Shown here piece by piece: positions 49,790-62,700 of a stretch of 64,000 nucleotides of DNA. This DNA comes from Apoderus coryli (taxonomy: Eukaryota; Arthropoda; Insecta; Coleoptera; Attelabidae): positions 1,736,001 through 1,800,000 of the forward strand of contig OU452201.1 of NCBI GenBank assembly GCA_911728435.2, in the 5' to 3' direction. Every line of letters starts with the position of its first letter. Positions within the stretch are counted from its first letter, which is position 1. Below the pieces are notes generated by a model. It ran no database searches and was not told where the DNA came from. It saw only the letters and a list, made by a program, of their open reading frames with translations. Position numbers and translations under genes: made by a program.

Positions 49790-52700
49790 TTATACTCTTA
49801 AATTATTCATGCACTTGTCTAACACATCTTTCTTTACCCGAGGATAATCGGGACTTAACTTTAATACCTCTTGTGCCATATCAATAGCATACGGATATTT
49901 CTTGCATTTCATCAGGCAATAGGCTAATTTGTAACCGACAGTCGGGTTGGATTTCCCGCCAAATTTCCACGCCATTTGGTAGCAGGATACGCCATCTTTG
50001 TAGCGCTGTTCCTTTTCTGCTACATAACCTACAAATCATTGTTTCACGTAAGACAACTTGACAGATGACAGTAAGTTGTCACCTGTTGTAACTTGACAGA
50101 TGACAGTAAGTTGTCACCTGTCCAGATGAGTTCATAACAATTGAGTTTAAAGCTAAATGAAAATAATTTCGTGGCAAAGCGGACTAAAATGTTGGTTTTA
50201 CCTACACAAGGAATTTTGTTTAATTTAGCAGGGCCCCAGTCTAATTCAATAGAACCAGACCGAGGCATGGGTCGACAGATCCTGATGAATTCGTTTCGCT
50301 CTTGTTATGAGCTCGTCAGAGTACCATAGTCGTTGTCCATCTACAAATACCGGCTTGCATTTAAGCACAATAGGATACACAACAGTAGACACATGTAAAC
50401 ACGTTTCATCTACATGTATATAGTAATGCATATCCTATACCATTTTAGTCCGCTTTGCCACGAAATTATTTTCATTTATTATATTTACGGACATGAAATC
50501 CTTTTAATTTTTAAAGCTAAATTATACAGAAATAAAAAGCTTACCCAGACATTCATAGGCTTTGATGCAAGCCTTGTTGTTGGTTAAAATTTTATTCAAT
50601 AACTCAGTAGCAACGTCATATTTGGTGGCTTGTAAGTACAGATCGGCTAGAAGTAACCAACACCTTTCCAAATATTCAGCATCTTCGTAGCTCCACACAC
50701 TTTTCACCACACGTTTTAGCTGATTTTTAGCACGTTGTGCCTGTTTCAGAAATATGTATGCCGTCGACATACCTGGTAAAATTAATTTGAAAATTTCGCA
50801 ATTTTAATCTCACAATGCTATGTCGGTTCGGGAACATTTCTGATGGAAAAGGTCCCAAAACCACGAAAATGGTGCTTTTCAAGGCCACGCGATGATTTAA
50901 AACATTATCATTTACCTAGAATGGCTCCTAGATTGTCTTTAGTGTCATTTTGCGAACCAATGGTAATGAAGTTCTCTAAAGCTCGTTCCACATTGTGTTT
51001 CTCCTTTGTTGCAATCAACATAAAACTGGACAATAACCGCACTTTCAACAGATCTTCATTATGACTACCACTTTTTTGCCTTAAATCGGCTAAAAGTTTA
51101 TCAGCTAAAAACGTAAACCATAAATTACTGGGTGTCTTTCAAAATTGTTAATTAGATACTCTCACCAGTTTTCAGCGCCATAGATCTCGAACCTTTATAG
51201 TCATCGTCATCGTTGTTATCAATTATTTGATCTGTCATCATTTCTTCATCTGGATTCAAACATATCTCAATCATATTGATTATGGATTTTTTCCCAAACC
51301 CACTATCTGAACGAGTCTGGTTAAAACTTCTTAAGGCACCATTCAAATTACCAGTATACCATTGATACAATCCTGAGAAAATAAATCAAATCAAATAACT
51401 CATTGCTGAAGGGAAATTAAACAACCCTTAATTACCGTTACAATACTGAAATCCTGCCTCCTTGGTCGGTATATTGCACAGTTTCTCTGCGGCTTTAATG
51501 AAGTCTCCACATATTTCGATATTGCCATTTCTTCGCGACACTTCGATCAGTCGCACCAAAGCCTCCCAATTTGTGGATTGTTTATTAAGAATTTGTATGA
51601 AATGGAATTGCGCCATATCGAAATCAATCTTAAAACCAGAATTAATAATTTAAAAGTAGAAAATTAATACGTTAATAATTCAACCTTTCGAAATGCGATG
51701 TCCGCCATCATAATAGATGCTTGCTCATTTTCCGCATCAGTTCTAAATATGCTATTGCATATTTGCTGACAGGAGTCGAGTAGACCCATCTAAAAAAACT
51801 TATAAACGTGACTTCTCACATTATAACTATAAAGCGGTGTTGCCGGTTTGCATTAGTAAATTCACGTATATAGGGTAGGATGGGGACATTGGGAAAACGT
51901 TTACTTATGTGCCGATATACTCGTATGTACGTAGCTATTCCCCCATATGCCTTAGGGTTCGGTGTTGGGCCCGCTGTTGTTCATGGTTTACATATCGGAT
52001 CTGACGGGAAATATAAATGCAAATACAAGTTTCTTTGCTGATGACTCTAAACTGTTTTGTGATCCGCTGCAGAGTGCTGAGGTGTTCCAGACCGATCTCG
52101 ACAGAGTGATGACTTGGTCATCAACTTGGCTGATGAGTTTGAATTTGGATAAATGTACAGTCCTCCATTTGGGACCAAATAACCCCGAAATATCCTACAC
52201 CCTTGGTGGACACGAATTAAGACCAACTCTCCAGCAAAAGGATCTCGGCGTGATTATTACCAATGATTTAAAATGGGAAATCCATGTCTCGGCGGTAGTG
52301 AAGAAGGCCAATAAATTGTGGTATTTGATCCAGAAAGCATTTAGATCCAGGTCCAATGACATGGTTCTGAAGCTGTACAAGTCGTTTGTCAGGCCGAGCC
52401 TATAATATGCCAATAGTGTATGGTCTCCTTATTTTGTTAAGGATATTGAGGCTTTGGAGAGAGTTCAGAGAAGATTTACCAAGCTTCCACAAGCGCTGTG
52501 CCACCTGCCATATGAAGATTGGCTAAGAACTTTGAACTTAACAACGCTTCAAGAAAGGCGTCGTCGTGGCAACTTGATACAGACGTATAAGGTTCTTAGC
52601 GGACATTACACAATAAACTTGGATCTCTTTCATCTTAATAGAAATCCGAGCCTACGTGGTAACAGCAAGAAATTGTGCAAAGAAAGATGCGCCAAGCTCG

Positions 52701-55700
52701 CTCGAAGAAACTTTCTGTCAAATAGAGTGGTATATGCGTGGAATGATATGTCGGAGGAGGTTGTATCAGCGCCAACAGTGAATAGTTTTAAGAACAGACT
52801 GGACATTACGCTTAAAGATCGGGGCAGCTGCATGGTCCACTACTCGTTATAGTAAATCGTCGTGTTTTTATGCTCTGAGCCGAGTTTTATCTTTTAAAAA
52901 TCGGGCGACAGTCTCATCGGTTTCACCGCTTACTGTCTGAACTAATAATAATATGACTGTTCATTAAATGTTGTTGGTTACTAAGTACAGACTACCGAAA
53001 AAAATCGTACCAAACTGCCCCACCCTACGCTACAGAGTGTCACACAGTATTTTACCTGCATATAACATTTGGCCATAGCTACCAAGAGATCTAGATTATT
53101 AGGAGACACTTCAAGTCCCTCTTTATAGAAGGCGATAGCGTTATCGAAACGTTTTTGTAACACAGCCATGTCAGCTAATTTCATCGAAATCTCAACGAGT
53201 TGGTTAATTTCTGTCTCGGGAACAGCTTTAAAACAAAATTCAAACAGACATTTGTTAGTATATTTATACTTAACACGATGTACATTAAGTGAGATTGCTT
53301 ACAATTTTGATCTACAAGTAGCCGCTTCCTAACCCGGTTCTGATTCTCAAGAGCATCCTTTAAACTTTTGACAGCATACGTCAAATTCCCAGACTCTTCC
53401 TGAATGCATGCCAACAGTCGTAACAATTTCGTTTTATCACGTATATACGTGAGATCATTTTCAGAATGCCCATTGGAATTTTCTAATTCATTTAATAACA
53501 ATAATTCACCTTTGTCATATTGTTTAAGGTTATAGTACAATTCTGCTAGATCTAGTTTCAACAAAAGTGCATTGTCAATATTTTTAATAGCAATCTTGTA
53601 GTATTCGACTGCTCGTGAGAAGTAATGCGTTTCCACTAAAGCTTTACCCATTTTCGATGTTAGATAGACATCGTCAGGCTTTTGCTTCAACGCTGTTTCG
53701 TAACAGTTTAAGGCTTCATCAGGTTCTAAAAGAAAATGGGCATGCTATTCCTATAAGATTTCGCGCCTAAATTCGCAATATGATCATGTTTTGTACTTAC
53801 CCAAAACTCTCATAAAGGCATCACCCAACATCACATACGATTCCACATCGGGAGTCTCATCCACAAATTTTTGAAATACATCCAAATACGCATAGCGATC
53901 CATACGATGTTTCAACAAGATTTCAGCAATTTTAATTTGCGCTTGTCGATAACAAACATCACTTTTCTGAATTTTATTCAATAAATCTATCGCACCTTGT
54001 ATATTTTTCCTTACCACACAACTATCCGCACTCAACAAAATCAATCGCGTCTCTTCCACGGTATTTTTCAATTGTTCGGTAGCATCTTCCAGAATTTTAC
54101 CAGCGTCATCTTGTTGCCCAATTAGGTTCAACGTATCGATTAATTCGATGAATATCGCAGCTTTTTCCGATAACTTAACACTAGCAGTTTGATGATTTTT
54201 AATTATATTTAACGCAGTATTGAACGATTTTATCGCATCATGATTATTGTTGTTAGCAGCATTCTTTTCAATCAGTCCATTTATGTAATAATATAAATAA
54301 TTATCGCGTATTTTAAAGTCAGTGGCAATGCATGATTCTAATGTCTGTAAAGCTTGTGAAAACTCTTTGTTTTCAACTTGAATCTTCGCTTTAAGCAGCA
54401 TCGCTTCACTATCGAACATAGTATTAAGTTTTTCTAAAGTTTTCAACGCACCAAAACTATCATTGTTAATATGTTGGTATTCAGCTAATAATTTTAAAGC
54501 ATCACTATGCATAGGACAGGCATTAATCACTAAATTCAACAAATTCATGATATGTATGCTGTTTTTATTATGCAGCAGGAGTTCCTTAACAATATTTATG
54601 ACAAAGTTTGGATCTAACCCTTCAAGATATTCATCTGAATAAATATACAATTTCATTTCAGTTTCGATAGCCTCTGATAAACCGTTCAAATATTCCAATG
54701 CAGCATCAGAATTCTCTTCAGTTTTCGCTAATAAATATTGAAACATTTTATTACCTTGAGAATGTTCTAATAGGAATTGCACCTGTTTTTTCAATTGCAG
54801 GGTTACTCCATTTTCGCCTAATTCACATAACGACAAACCTAATAATGCGTCAAAACTTGATTCATCAATTTTGGTAACTGATTTAAAATACTTTTGACTT
54901 TCCTTCGTTTTATCACATAACAACGCCTGATATCCTAGTTCGACAATAACATCTGTGTGTTCTGTATTAATCGCTAAAGCATTTTCTAACAATATTCGCA
55001 TGGTTATTCTAATAACATCTTCTCGATTGTTACAAATCCTTGAAAACAACTTTGAACTGTTTAATAGTATGTTTATATTGTTTGGTTCACATGTTATAGT
55101 TTGTTTGAAATATTCCTCTATATGATTCTGATATTCAGAATTGTTTAACAACAGTGATATTATCGCGCGATATTTCAATGCATCCAAATTATTTGATTGT
55201 AAATCTAATATACGATTTATGGTTTCTCCAGTTTGATCAAAGTCTTTTGTACAAAACTGCGTTTTCATTTTTTGTATTAACGGTAATAAAGTCGTCGGGT
55301 ATCTCACCACTGCTTTATTTATACAATTTAAGGCTTCATTGTACTCTTCTAAATATAAGCAACATTCTGTGTAACCCAAAATAGTACTTAAATTCTTAGG
55401 ATTGCTTCGCAAAGCATTTTCAAATAGTTCCGCTTTAATTTGTGGTATATCCTTTATCGTTTTTTTGTAATTTAGCAATAGAATACCGCGGAATGTTAGA
55501 AACTCTGCATTATTTGCTTGCAAAACTATTGATTTCTCAATAAAATCAATTGATTTATCGATTTTATTTAGTACAATTAACGCTACAATGCTCGAATTGT
55601 ATAAATCTTTTATCTCAGCATTACGTCGTAATTCTTTAATTTTACTATCAAATTTAACTAGCATATCTTTGTTTGCTAAACCAAGTACGCGATGACAATG

Positions 55701-55937
55701 CACGTACGCTAGGAGTGCTGCTAGTTTCACTTCCGATTCTTCTGTAATAGCTTCCAAGTCATGTAAAGCTTCTTCAATGCGATTAATCAAAACCAGAGCT
55801 AGTGAATGATATAACTTAAATGATATATTGTCACTTTTAAAAGTACTAATAGCTTCTTTGCATGTTGATAACATTAAATTAAATTGTATATTACGATAGT
55901 GGTATAGAATTTTAGACTTAAAGTCCAATTCGTCCAT
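49790..55937 (-). CDS. TTC21B: TTC21B / IFT139, intraflagellar transport A subunit
   Basis: IFT139 is a TPR-solenoid subunit of the IFT-A complex, needed for retrograde transport in cilia. Minus-strand exons 55937-53801, 53725-53303, 53225-53056, 51789-51685, 51628-51436, 51372-51166, 51104-50916, 50772-50545 and 50028-49790 join in frame to 1296 residues (human TTC21B 1316). The protein is helical TPR sequence throughout. Family landmarks in the C-terminal half are EQASIMMADIAFRK, GFQYCNGLYQWYTGNLNGAL, MIEICLNPDEE, ERCWLLLADLYLQ and NPTVGYKLAYCLMKCKKY. The donor after AFRK (GTTGAA) is weak. A LINE sits in the intron 53055-51790 and a MITE in 50544-50029. The start, MDELDFKS, begins 8 nt after the stop of the upstream NATD1-like gene. 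Confidence 0.95.
50055..50121. repeat. Tandem duplication, 35-bp unit
   Basis: AACTTGACAGATGACAGTAA and the 12 bases after it occur twice at a spacing of 35 bp (50055 and 50090) in the last TTC21B intron. Each unit also contains GACAACTT/AAGTTGTC-type inverse pairs. Confidence 0.85.
50156..50476. mobile_element. MITE with perfect 36-bp inverted repeats
   Basis: The left end, AATGAAAATAATTTCGTGGC, and the following AAAGCGGACTAAAATG are repeated exactly inverted at the right end. TA flanks both sides, as for Tc1/mariner-type elements. It spans 321 bp inside the last TTC21B intron. A 61-codon open frame on the minus strand in its core (starting MHYYIHVDETCLHV) has no domain I recognise. Confidence 0.85.
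51956..52958 (+). mobile_element. 5'-truncated LINE in TTC21B intron
   Basis: The insertion begins at the GSVLGPLLFMVYI box of reverse transcriptase and keeps the catalytic FFADDSKLF and the thumb KDLGVIITNDLKW. A single in-frame stop before YANSVWSP is followed by an uninterrupted C-terminal region to about 52.85 kb. It resembles CR1/Jockey-group LINEs and ends with AAT repeats. It is antisense to the host gene and better preserved than the two copies at 23.7 and 27.8 kb. Confidence 0.88.
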
Positions 55938-55945
55938 TGTGACGT

Positions 55946-56358
55946 TTAGAAATCTACAATTACGTTATTTTCATAAGGTTTTGGGTTCTTTAAATATACG
56001 GATTGGAGGAATTCACACGTTAATTTGATTTTTTTGTTGTTATTAATTATATGATTAAAGATGCGCTGTAAAATGAAAACGTTTTACATGTAAATCATTA
56101 ATAATAGGAAATTGGTGTTGTACTTTTACTTACTTCTGCCAATATACCGCCCAAACCTTGGCCCTGGAACTCGTTTGGAATATCCGTGTGAATTAGATCA
56201 TACAAGTCCCGTTCAACGATATATTTGTATTCAACTGTAGCTGAAGTGTCTTCAGTTAAAGCAATGCGAAATAGGTTTGTATTTGATTCGTTTATTATTG
56301 GGTTTTTCTTTAAATTCAACCTCAAACTATTAAGAAGCGTACTGGCTACCGGTGTCAT
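55946..56358 (-). CDS. NATD1: NATD1-like GNAT-fold acetyltransferase
   Basis: NATD1 proteins are small GNAT-fold domains of unsettled substrate. Exons 56358-56134 and 56065-55946 join in frame (68-nt intron) to 114 residues; human NATD1 has 113. The core is VEYKYIVERDLYDLIHTDIP, then EFQGQGLGGILAE, the acetyl-CoA loop of the R/Q-G-x-G-x-G type. Exon 2 encodes KLTCEFLQSVYLKNP, equivalent to the LTCWYIQKYVKENP end of vertebrate NATD1. A stretch before the core (MTPVASTLLNSLRLNL) could be a mitochondrial presequence, as it is basic and amphipathic-looking; that is inference. Its stop codon is 8 nt upstream of the TTC21B start on the same strand, so the two may share a transcript. Confidence 0.85.
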
Positions 56359-59300
56359 GGTTGGTTAGAAATTCCAGTGTAATAATATCTAATAAATTGT
56401 GATTAATAGTTTAGAATGAATTAGTAATTACAATAAGTGATACTTACGCAACATTTGTGTATCAACATTATCAATTATTATATTATTAATAAATTTGGTT
56501 TGTTCTGTTTTTGTTTACATTCCATACCAATTTTACAATACAAACAGTAACCCGGCAGTGTTGCCATGATTTTTTTTCTTATGGCTTCATCCATTGTCTT
56601 TAAAAGGAAAAGACAATGCTTCAACTGATGAAATGGTGATGTTTATGATTAAGCATTATTACCTGTTATTATACCTGCAGTTCAGTGACTAAATGACAGA
56701 TGACGGTTTATTTAAAGTTATAAAACTTGTATGACTTAAATTTGAGAATGTCATATAATTGCTATTGGATTATGGAATTTTATTTAGTTTTAACATTGTC
56801 ATTGTCTTAATAAATGTTTTTTGAATTATTCAAGAACTAAACTTACCTTTTCTAAAAGTTTATAAGTACTTATCATCCGTAAGAAAAAGAAAGATTATAT
56901 AATTGAAATCATGAGGTATTCCTATAAAGAACCTCATGACTATTTTTTTTTGTGATTTAAGAGATATGTCAGTGTCAGCTGTTCGATAAAAAAATTCTAT
57001 GTAATCTTTTCACTAAGGTAAGTTAGAGCTGTTAGTTTCTGGCGTGAAATAGTTTAGTAATGTTGTTCTCCCCCTTATATAGTTGTCATTCTACCCAACT
57101 GATGATGACCCGGGCTAGGGTCGAAACATGTTTTTAGTAATTAAAACAATTTAGTGGATGCGACAGACTTTCATTTACCAATGTAATCATTATTACTTTA
57201 GTTTGCCATCCAAGTAATATTCTCCCGCAACAATGCGAGAGTTTGCTAATCGGTCGAGACATATAATGGTAAGATTTTGTAATGACAATCTACCTAATAT
57301 TCAAGGGGCTATTATTATCTTCAGAATAAAACTATAGTCTGTGTAATAAAACAGAATCATTTATTTTTGAAAATTTTCATACATTTTTTTACTTGTTTTG
57401 TTCCCATTTCTAACACAAATTAAAATAGCTCATATATAAGCAATAAGTATATCATTATTTTATATGATACCTATTTACTACAAAGTACATATAAAACAAA
57501 TTAAAAACAAAAACTATTATAGGTACAAAACTTTTTTTTTTTTAATTTTCCTCAAATAGAATGTTTTAATAATTTTTATTGAAAATAGAATTTGAAATAA
57601 CAATAAGATATTAATCATGTCCTTAAAAAGAGCTTTTAGTTTATCAGTTATATTTGTTTAACAATATATCCTAAAATTATTTACAAAGCTATAGTATATT
57701 AATTATAATAACTTTTCTGCCGGATGATGGGAACTTTAAATTTTTGCAGTTTTGATTTTCAATATTTCTAAACACAACAGAAACCAGGAAACTTTGCAAC
57801 GTACTCATCAAAGTTCTGCCATATTTACAGACACGGCATTCATACACTAATTTTGATAACGAATATTTATTAGTAATATGTTAAATTAAGACTTTTTCAG
57901 GACATACAGTTTGAAAATATTTAAATTTTTAATATATTCATGATTCATAATAAGACAAATTTACAGAAGCGTTATACATTATTTATTTTAAAAACTTAAC
58001 AAAAAATAATAAAAAAATAACAACAATAAATATAAATATTTGGCATTATATAATTATTACTTTCTCATAATATATTATAAATTCTTAATTAACATAGGAA
58101 GACACACATAATCATAATTATTATTGTTAATATTGTAACTCTGATTGGAAATAACAATATAATATATTTTTAGGTAACTATATAACAATCAAATATTTAA
58201 AATATAAAATATTACGTTTTACTGCAATATAATTCCATTAAACACAAAAGGTCGGCTGCTTCTTGGGCTAACGTTCCTATTTTAGATTACTTGACTTATG
58301 AATGAGGACTGACTTATTGATATATTATAGACTCCTGACTAAGTAGATAGTTTATTTAATTAGAGATAGATTAGTTAAGTTCTCTTCAGCTGTTCGCCGC
58401 CTTAGCAACATTTTCTCTACAAGATATTTCAAAGATGGACCGCCCTATATGTGTTTATTGGCATCCAAATAATTTATATTGGCAATGTAATAATTGATTT
58501 ACTTACAACAAACAGAATATTAATAAATATCGACTAGCTTTTAGTTGCCTAAGATAATTATCCACTTTTTCTTACAACATTCTGTTGAAATGTTTGATTT
58601 CACTTATTTCGCAATATTTTATTGTTCAATTTAAAACTTATCTATCTGTATAATAATTATTGTAAATTTGAAGTTAAAATTTGTGATTTTGTTGTATGTT
58701 AAGGTACGCTTTCTTATTAGTGATATGGTGTATATTGGGATATTTTACAACGGGCTACACGTATAACAATTTCCTATTACATATTTACTTATATGTTTAA
58801 TGTTATTTATATCTGATTTAGATTCAGTAAAAATGGTGATATATTGGCGCCCATCATTCATAATTATTATCAACTAATCCGGATATAGAATCACTTCACT
58901 TAATATGTATACTCTTACGCTGTTAATAATTATTACATGTGTTCCTTTTAAAAATCTGAGACACTTGGGTCCACGCTTTGATGAAAGAATTGCAAGGTAT
59001 TTTGATAATTGAATTGAGTTTTAAGCTGCTCGAATTGATAAACTAAATTAATGTAAACCCGTTGTGTATAGCGCTGTTGAATTATATTATGTTGAAACTA
59101 TATTTTGCAATTCAAAATTTATCAATACATAAATATGAATAATTTAATTAATATATTACTTATTGTCTTTGAAACTGAAATTGTATTAATTATGACATCT
59201 ATTTCTTAAGATTTTTGAATTAGTATACAGTGCATGATGTTTTCTTAGAAAGGTAAATGTTACATTTACTTTATATTATCACATAACAATACATTTAAGC

Positions 59301-59762
59301 TTTTTAGATCGATTATAGGCTAATAAAAAGTCAATTTTTTCACGAGTTTGCCAACGTTTCGATTATTAACATCAACGTTTTGTGTCCAGGAAGATATAAA
59401 AATACTTATGGTTTGTTGAAAGTAATGAGATAATAAAAATGAGAGGTAAACATCATTTAACACTGTATACAATATTACAATAATGTATGCAAAGTATTTA
59501 CAAGTCTTATAATAGATGTGGTTTTTAAATTTTAACATACCTACTTACAAATTTATTTATTTATTATTACGCTACTAGTAATAATATGGTAATTACTTCA
59601 TAAACAACCTCATTTCATAGTTATTTAATCTAATAAAAATGATTATTATTTACACATTATTATATTGATACGAAATTTAGATACAACTGGCTACTTTACA
59701 ATCATTAGTAGTAACAAATGACTAGCTTAATTTTCAATTATTTAAAGTACGAACTTATCTAC
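56359..59762. other. Intergenic region and probable tomosyn 3'UTR
   Basis: Very AT-rich, with no supported exon. The distal part probably contains a long tomosyn 3'UTR, and the part near 56.4 kb the NATD1 promoter. A hammerhead-like motif lies at 57.1 kb. Confidence 0.45.
57096..57130 (+). other. Hammerhead-core-like motif
   Basis: Reads AA-CTGATGA-T-GACCC-GGGCTA-GGGTC-GAAAC-ATG. CUGAUGA and GAAA are the two conserved strands of a hammerhead ribozyme core, here separated by a perfect 5-bp stem with a 6-nt loop. One extra U after CUGAUGA departs from the consensus and I could not find matching stems I and III with a cleavage site. Similar half-motifs occur in Penelope-like retroelements, so it may be a relic of one. 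Confidence 0.4.
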
Positions 59763-62700
59763 TTACAATTGATACCATTTTTTATCCTTATATTTTAACA
59801 TAAGATCATGCGCAGAACCGGAAAAGTTCTCAGCCTCATTGCGCATACGTTCTGCTCGCTCTTCTAGTTGGTTCAATTTATCGCCGCGTTCCAATACTAG
59901 TTTGTGTGCTCTACTTACCTCCGAGGAGGCGCTGGTAGCTCGTTGGTTCACCTCTTGCAAACTACCAGGTATGTGTTTCGCCACAGCTTTGCTCGGTTTG
60001 CCACTTTGTTCTCCAACTGTCAAACAATAATGCTTACATGATTTAGACTATGGCCAAATTATATTTGTAATCTGCGGTTTGATTTTACAGCTTTGATGCA
60101 TTTTAGGAAACTTTTCAAGTGCTTACAAACACAAAGATTATTACACATGTGTTAGGATACTTAAAATTTTCATTAACAACAAACAGGTGGTTAAATACAA
60201 TAGATAATGCCCCCCCTCCATGTCCTTGAAACAGACATAAGAGGGCCCGGTATGTTTGTTTTGAGCCGCTTTGTTATATAAATGCCACATATTATACCTA
60301 TTAGTTCTTGTGACTTGTCAAACACAAATGTTTATTTCATTTTGATATATAAAGTTGTCATTAGCTAACTCTCAAATTGAAATTCTGCTTTAAGCGTGTC
60401 AAAAATTATAGAAACTTACACAACTCTTCGCGGTCCAAAGATCGTGCTCCTCCACCAAAAAGACCTTTGAAGAAGCTCTCTTTTGGAGGTTCAGGCATGT
60501 CCAATGGTAAAAATAAATCCCCAAGGAGTTCAGCTAGATTTGTACTGGAAAATAATAAACAATTTTACATTAAACAATTTTACGATATTGTTTGTAAAAT
60601 GCGTACCAAAATTCAGCACAAAGCGTGAATTTTTGCAATTCGGATGGAGAGCACAAGTAAAGTCCATGTCCGCGATTGCTGAAACTAAATGTTCGGGCGA
60701 TTCTAAAAATAAAAATCACGTATATTACATTTTGTCCATTTAGTGGTTTGTTCGCACACTTATTACTGTTTTATTATATTTTCTAAAGAAGTTTTGGATT
60801 TCTTACTAGCATGCATACAAAACATATTATCTAAATGCAGAGTCAAATGAATCACCTATTTTATAAGGTAAGGGTTTTACAAAAATTTTTAGGTTAGATG
60901 AAGATTATGATTCTTGAAGAATTGCTTAAAACATAATTACTGCCTTTTTTATGCAGTAACATATTCATTGAACTCTGCATTACAAAATGCTGAAACATGC
61001 ATAATATATACCTACCTAAAGTTAATCGATAATAAGAATTGAATTATGTTGGGTCGGTAGGAAGACGTCGTTTTCGCAAATGAATTGAGTGATGTGCAAT
61101 TATGTGCAAAATAGCTCATTGAAAAGTTAAAAAACAACATAGGAGTGAGTGAAATTAATAGTTTCTGTGTTATTTCAAATGTTTCAATATGTATCACTGT
61201 GGTTTAAAATGTTAACACTGTCTAATACATACCTACCTATACAGATTTAGTGGTATAACTAATTCCAATGGGTTTTTCATAATTAACGAAAACACTATAG
61301 AACATGTTATGATTTAAAATTAACTACCGACTTTATTAAGTTCACCATGCAACTACAGATTAAAGGGACATGATAATTACATTTTTACTATTATTCTTCT
61401 TCTAAAATGAAATATTATGACATAAATAATATTTTATAATAAAACTATATCTACTTGAACGTGATAATAAACCAATCAATTTTAAACAAATACCTACAAA
61501 TAAAGACCAGTCAAATTGGTTATTTTCATCTTACACTTTTTACCCAACATAAAACCTGTTTCAAATATAATAATAAAAACAGATAATAATTTTATTGACT
61601 ACATCCATAATTGCTTTGACACAGACTTTATGTTAAAATTCGTTAAAAAAAACTAATTTGTCTGGTCAATAGTACTTATTATTATTTGTTGTGTCTGTTG
61701 ATAACTTTTATTCTGTTTTAAAAAAATATAACTTACTGATCTGTATCCTCGTTAACAATAAGTTGTTGTCCCCAAATTGACAACATAGGATCTACAATGC
61801 CTTTTTTAGAAGGTGTCTGAAAACTGGTAGATTCGAAAAAAACAAACAATGAAAACGTAAATCACTTAATTAAATTATGTTTTCCATTTTAATAATTGAT
61901 ATGTTAATTAGCGCACGAATAGTGAATCGATTAATGCATATTTTATTTTATGCTGATGTTTTAGTTAGTGGTGTAAAGTTATTACATTAAATTATCATGC
62001 GTTTCAAAAACAAACCAAAATATAAACAGTGAAGAAAAAATCTAATTAAATAGTATGCCCATATCACCACAAATCTGGTGCATTTTGTGCCAGCTAATTT
62101 TGTGATATAATACAATATGTATAAAAAGATATAATGCGGTGGACTGTCTAAAAAGTTCTCGGCCAGACGATGTCATATATCATTAAAATCATCATGATGT
62201 AACAAAATTTGTAGACTAGTTGTGACTAAATAGACAAAATTTGCTGATTGGCATTTTTCCACAAAAGCGATACGAGGCCAAGAATAGACAATACTTGTCC
62301 TTCTTCATTAAATTGATATTGTCATATTTAGTTGATTTATGATATATTTTTTATTTATTGTGACACTTTGTTGCTGAGCAGGTTTGATTTCTAGAGTTTG
62401 AAGTGCAGAGCAATATTTTTTCTATACACTTTTATATGAACTTGGCTCTTTGCTTAATTATTATTCAAAAAAACCTTATCATGGCTAGGCCAAGAACTTT
62501 TTACACAGTCCTCGTATATAAATTATACAGTCGTGATATTTTGTGCAAAATTAGTTACCTTAATTCTGATAACGGTAAAAAATCAATATCCAGTAGAGGT
62601 CGTAAGCTAGGTAAGCTGTAAGCAGTCAAATGCCCATTTGACACGTAACAGACTAAACAAACACTATCTGAAAATAGTACAGAGATTTTCTAAAATTTTG

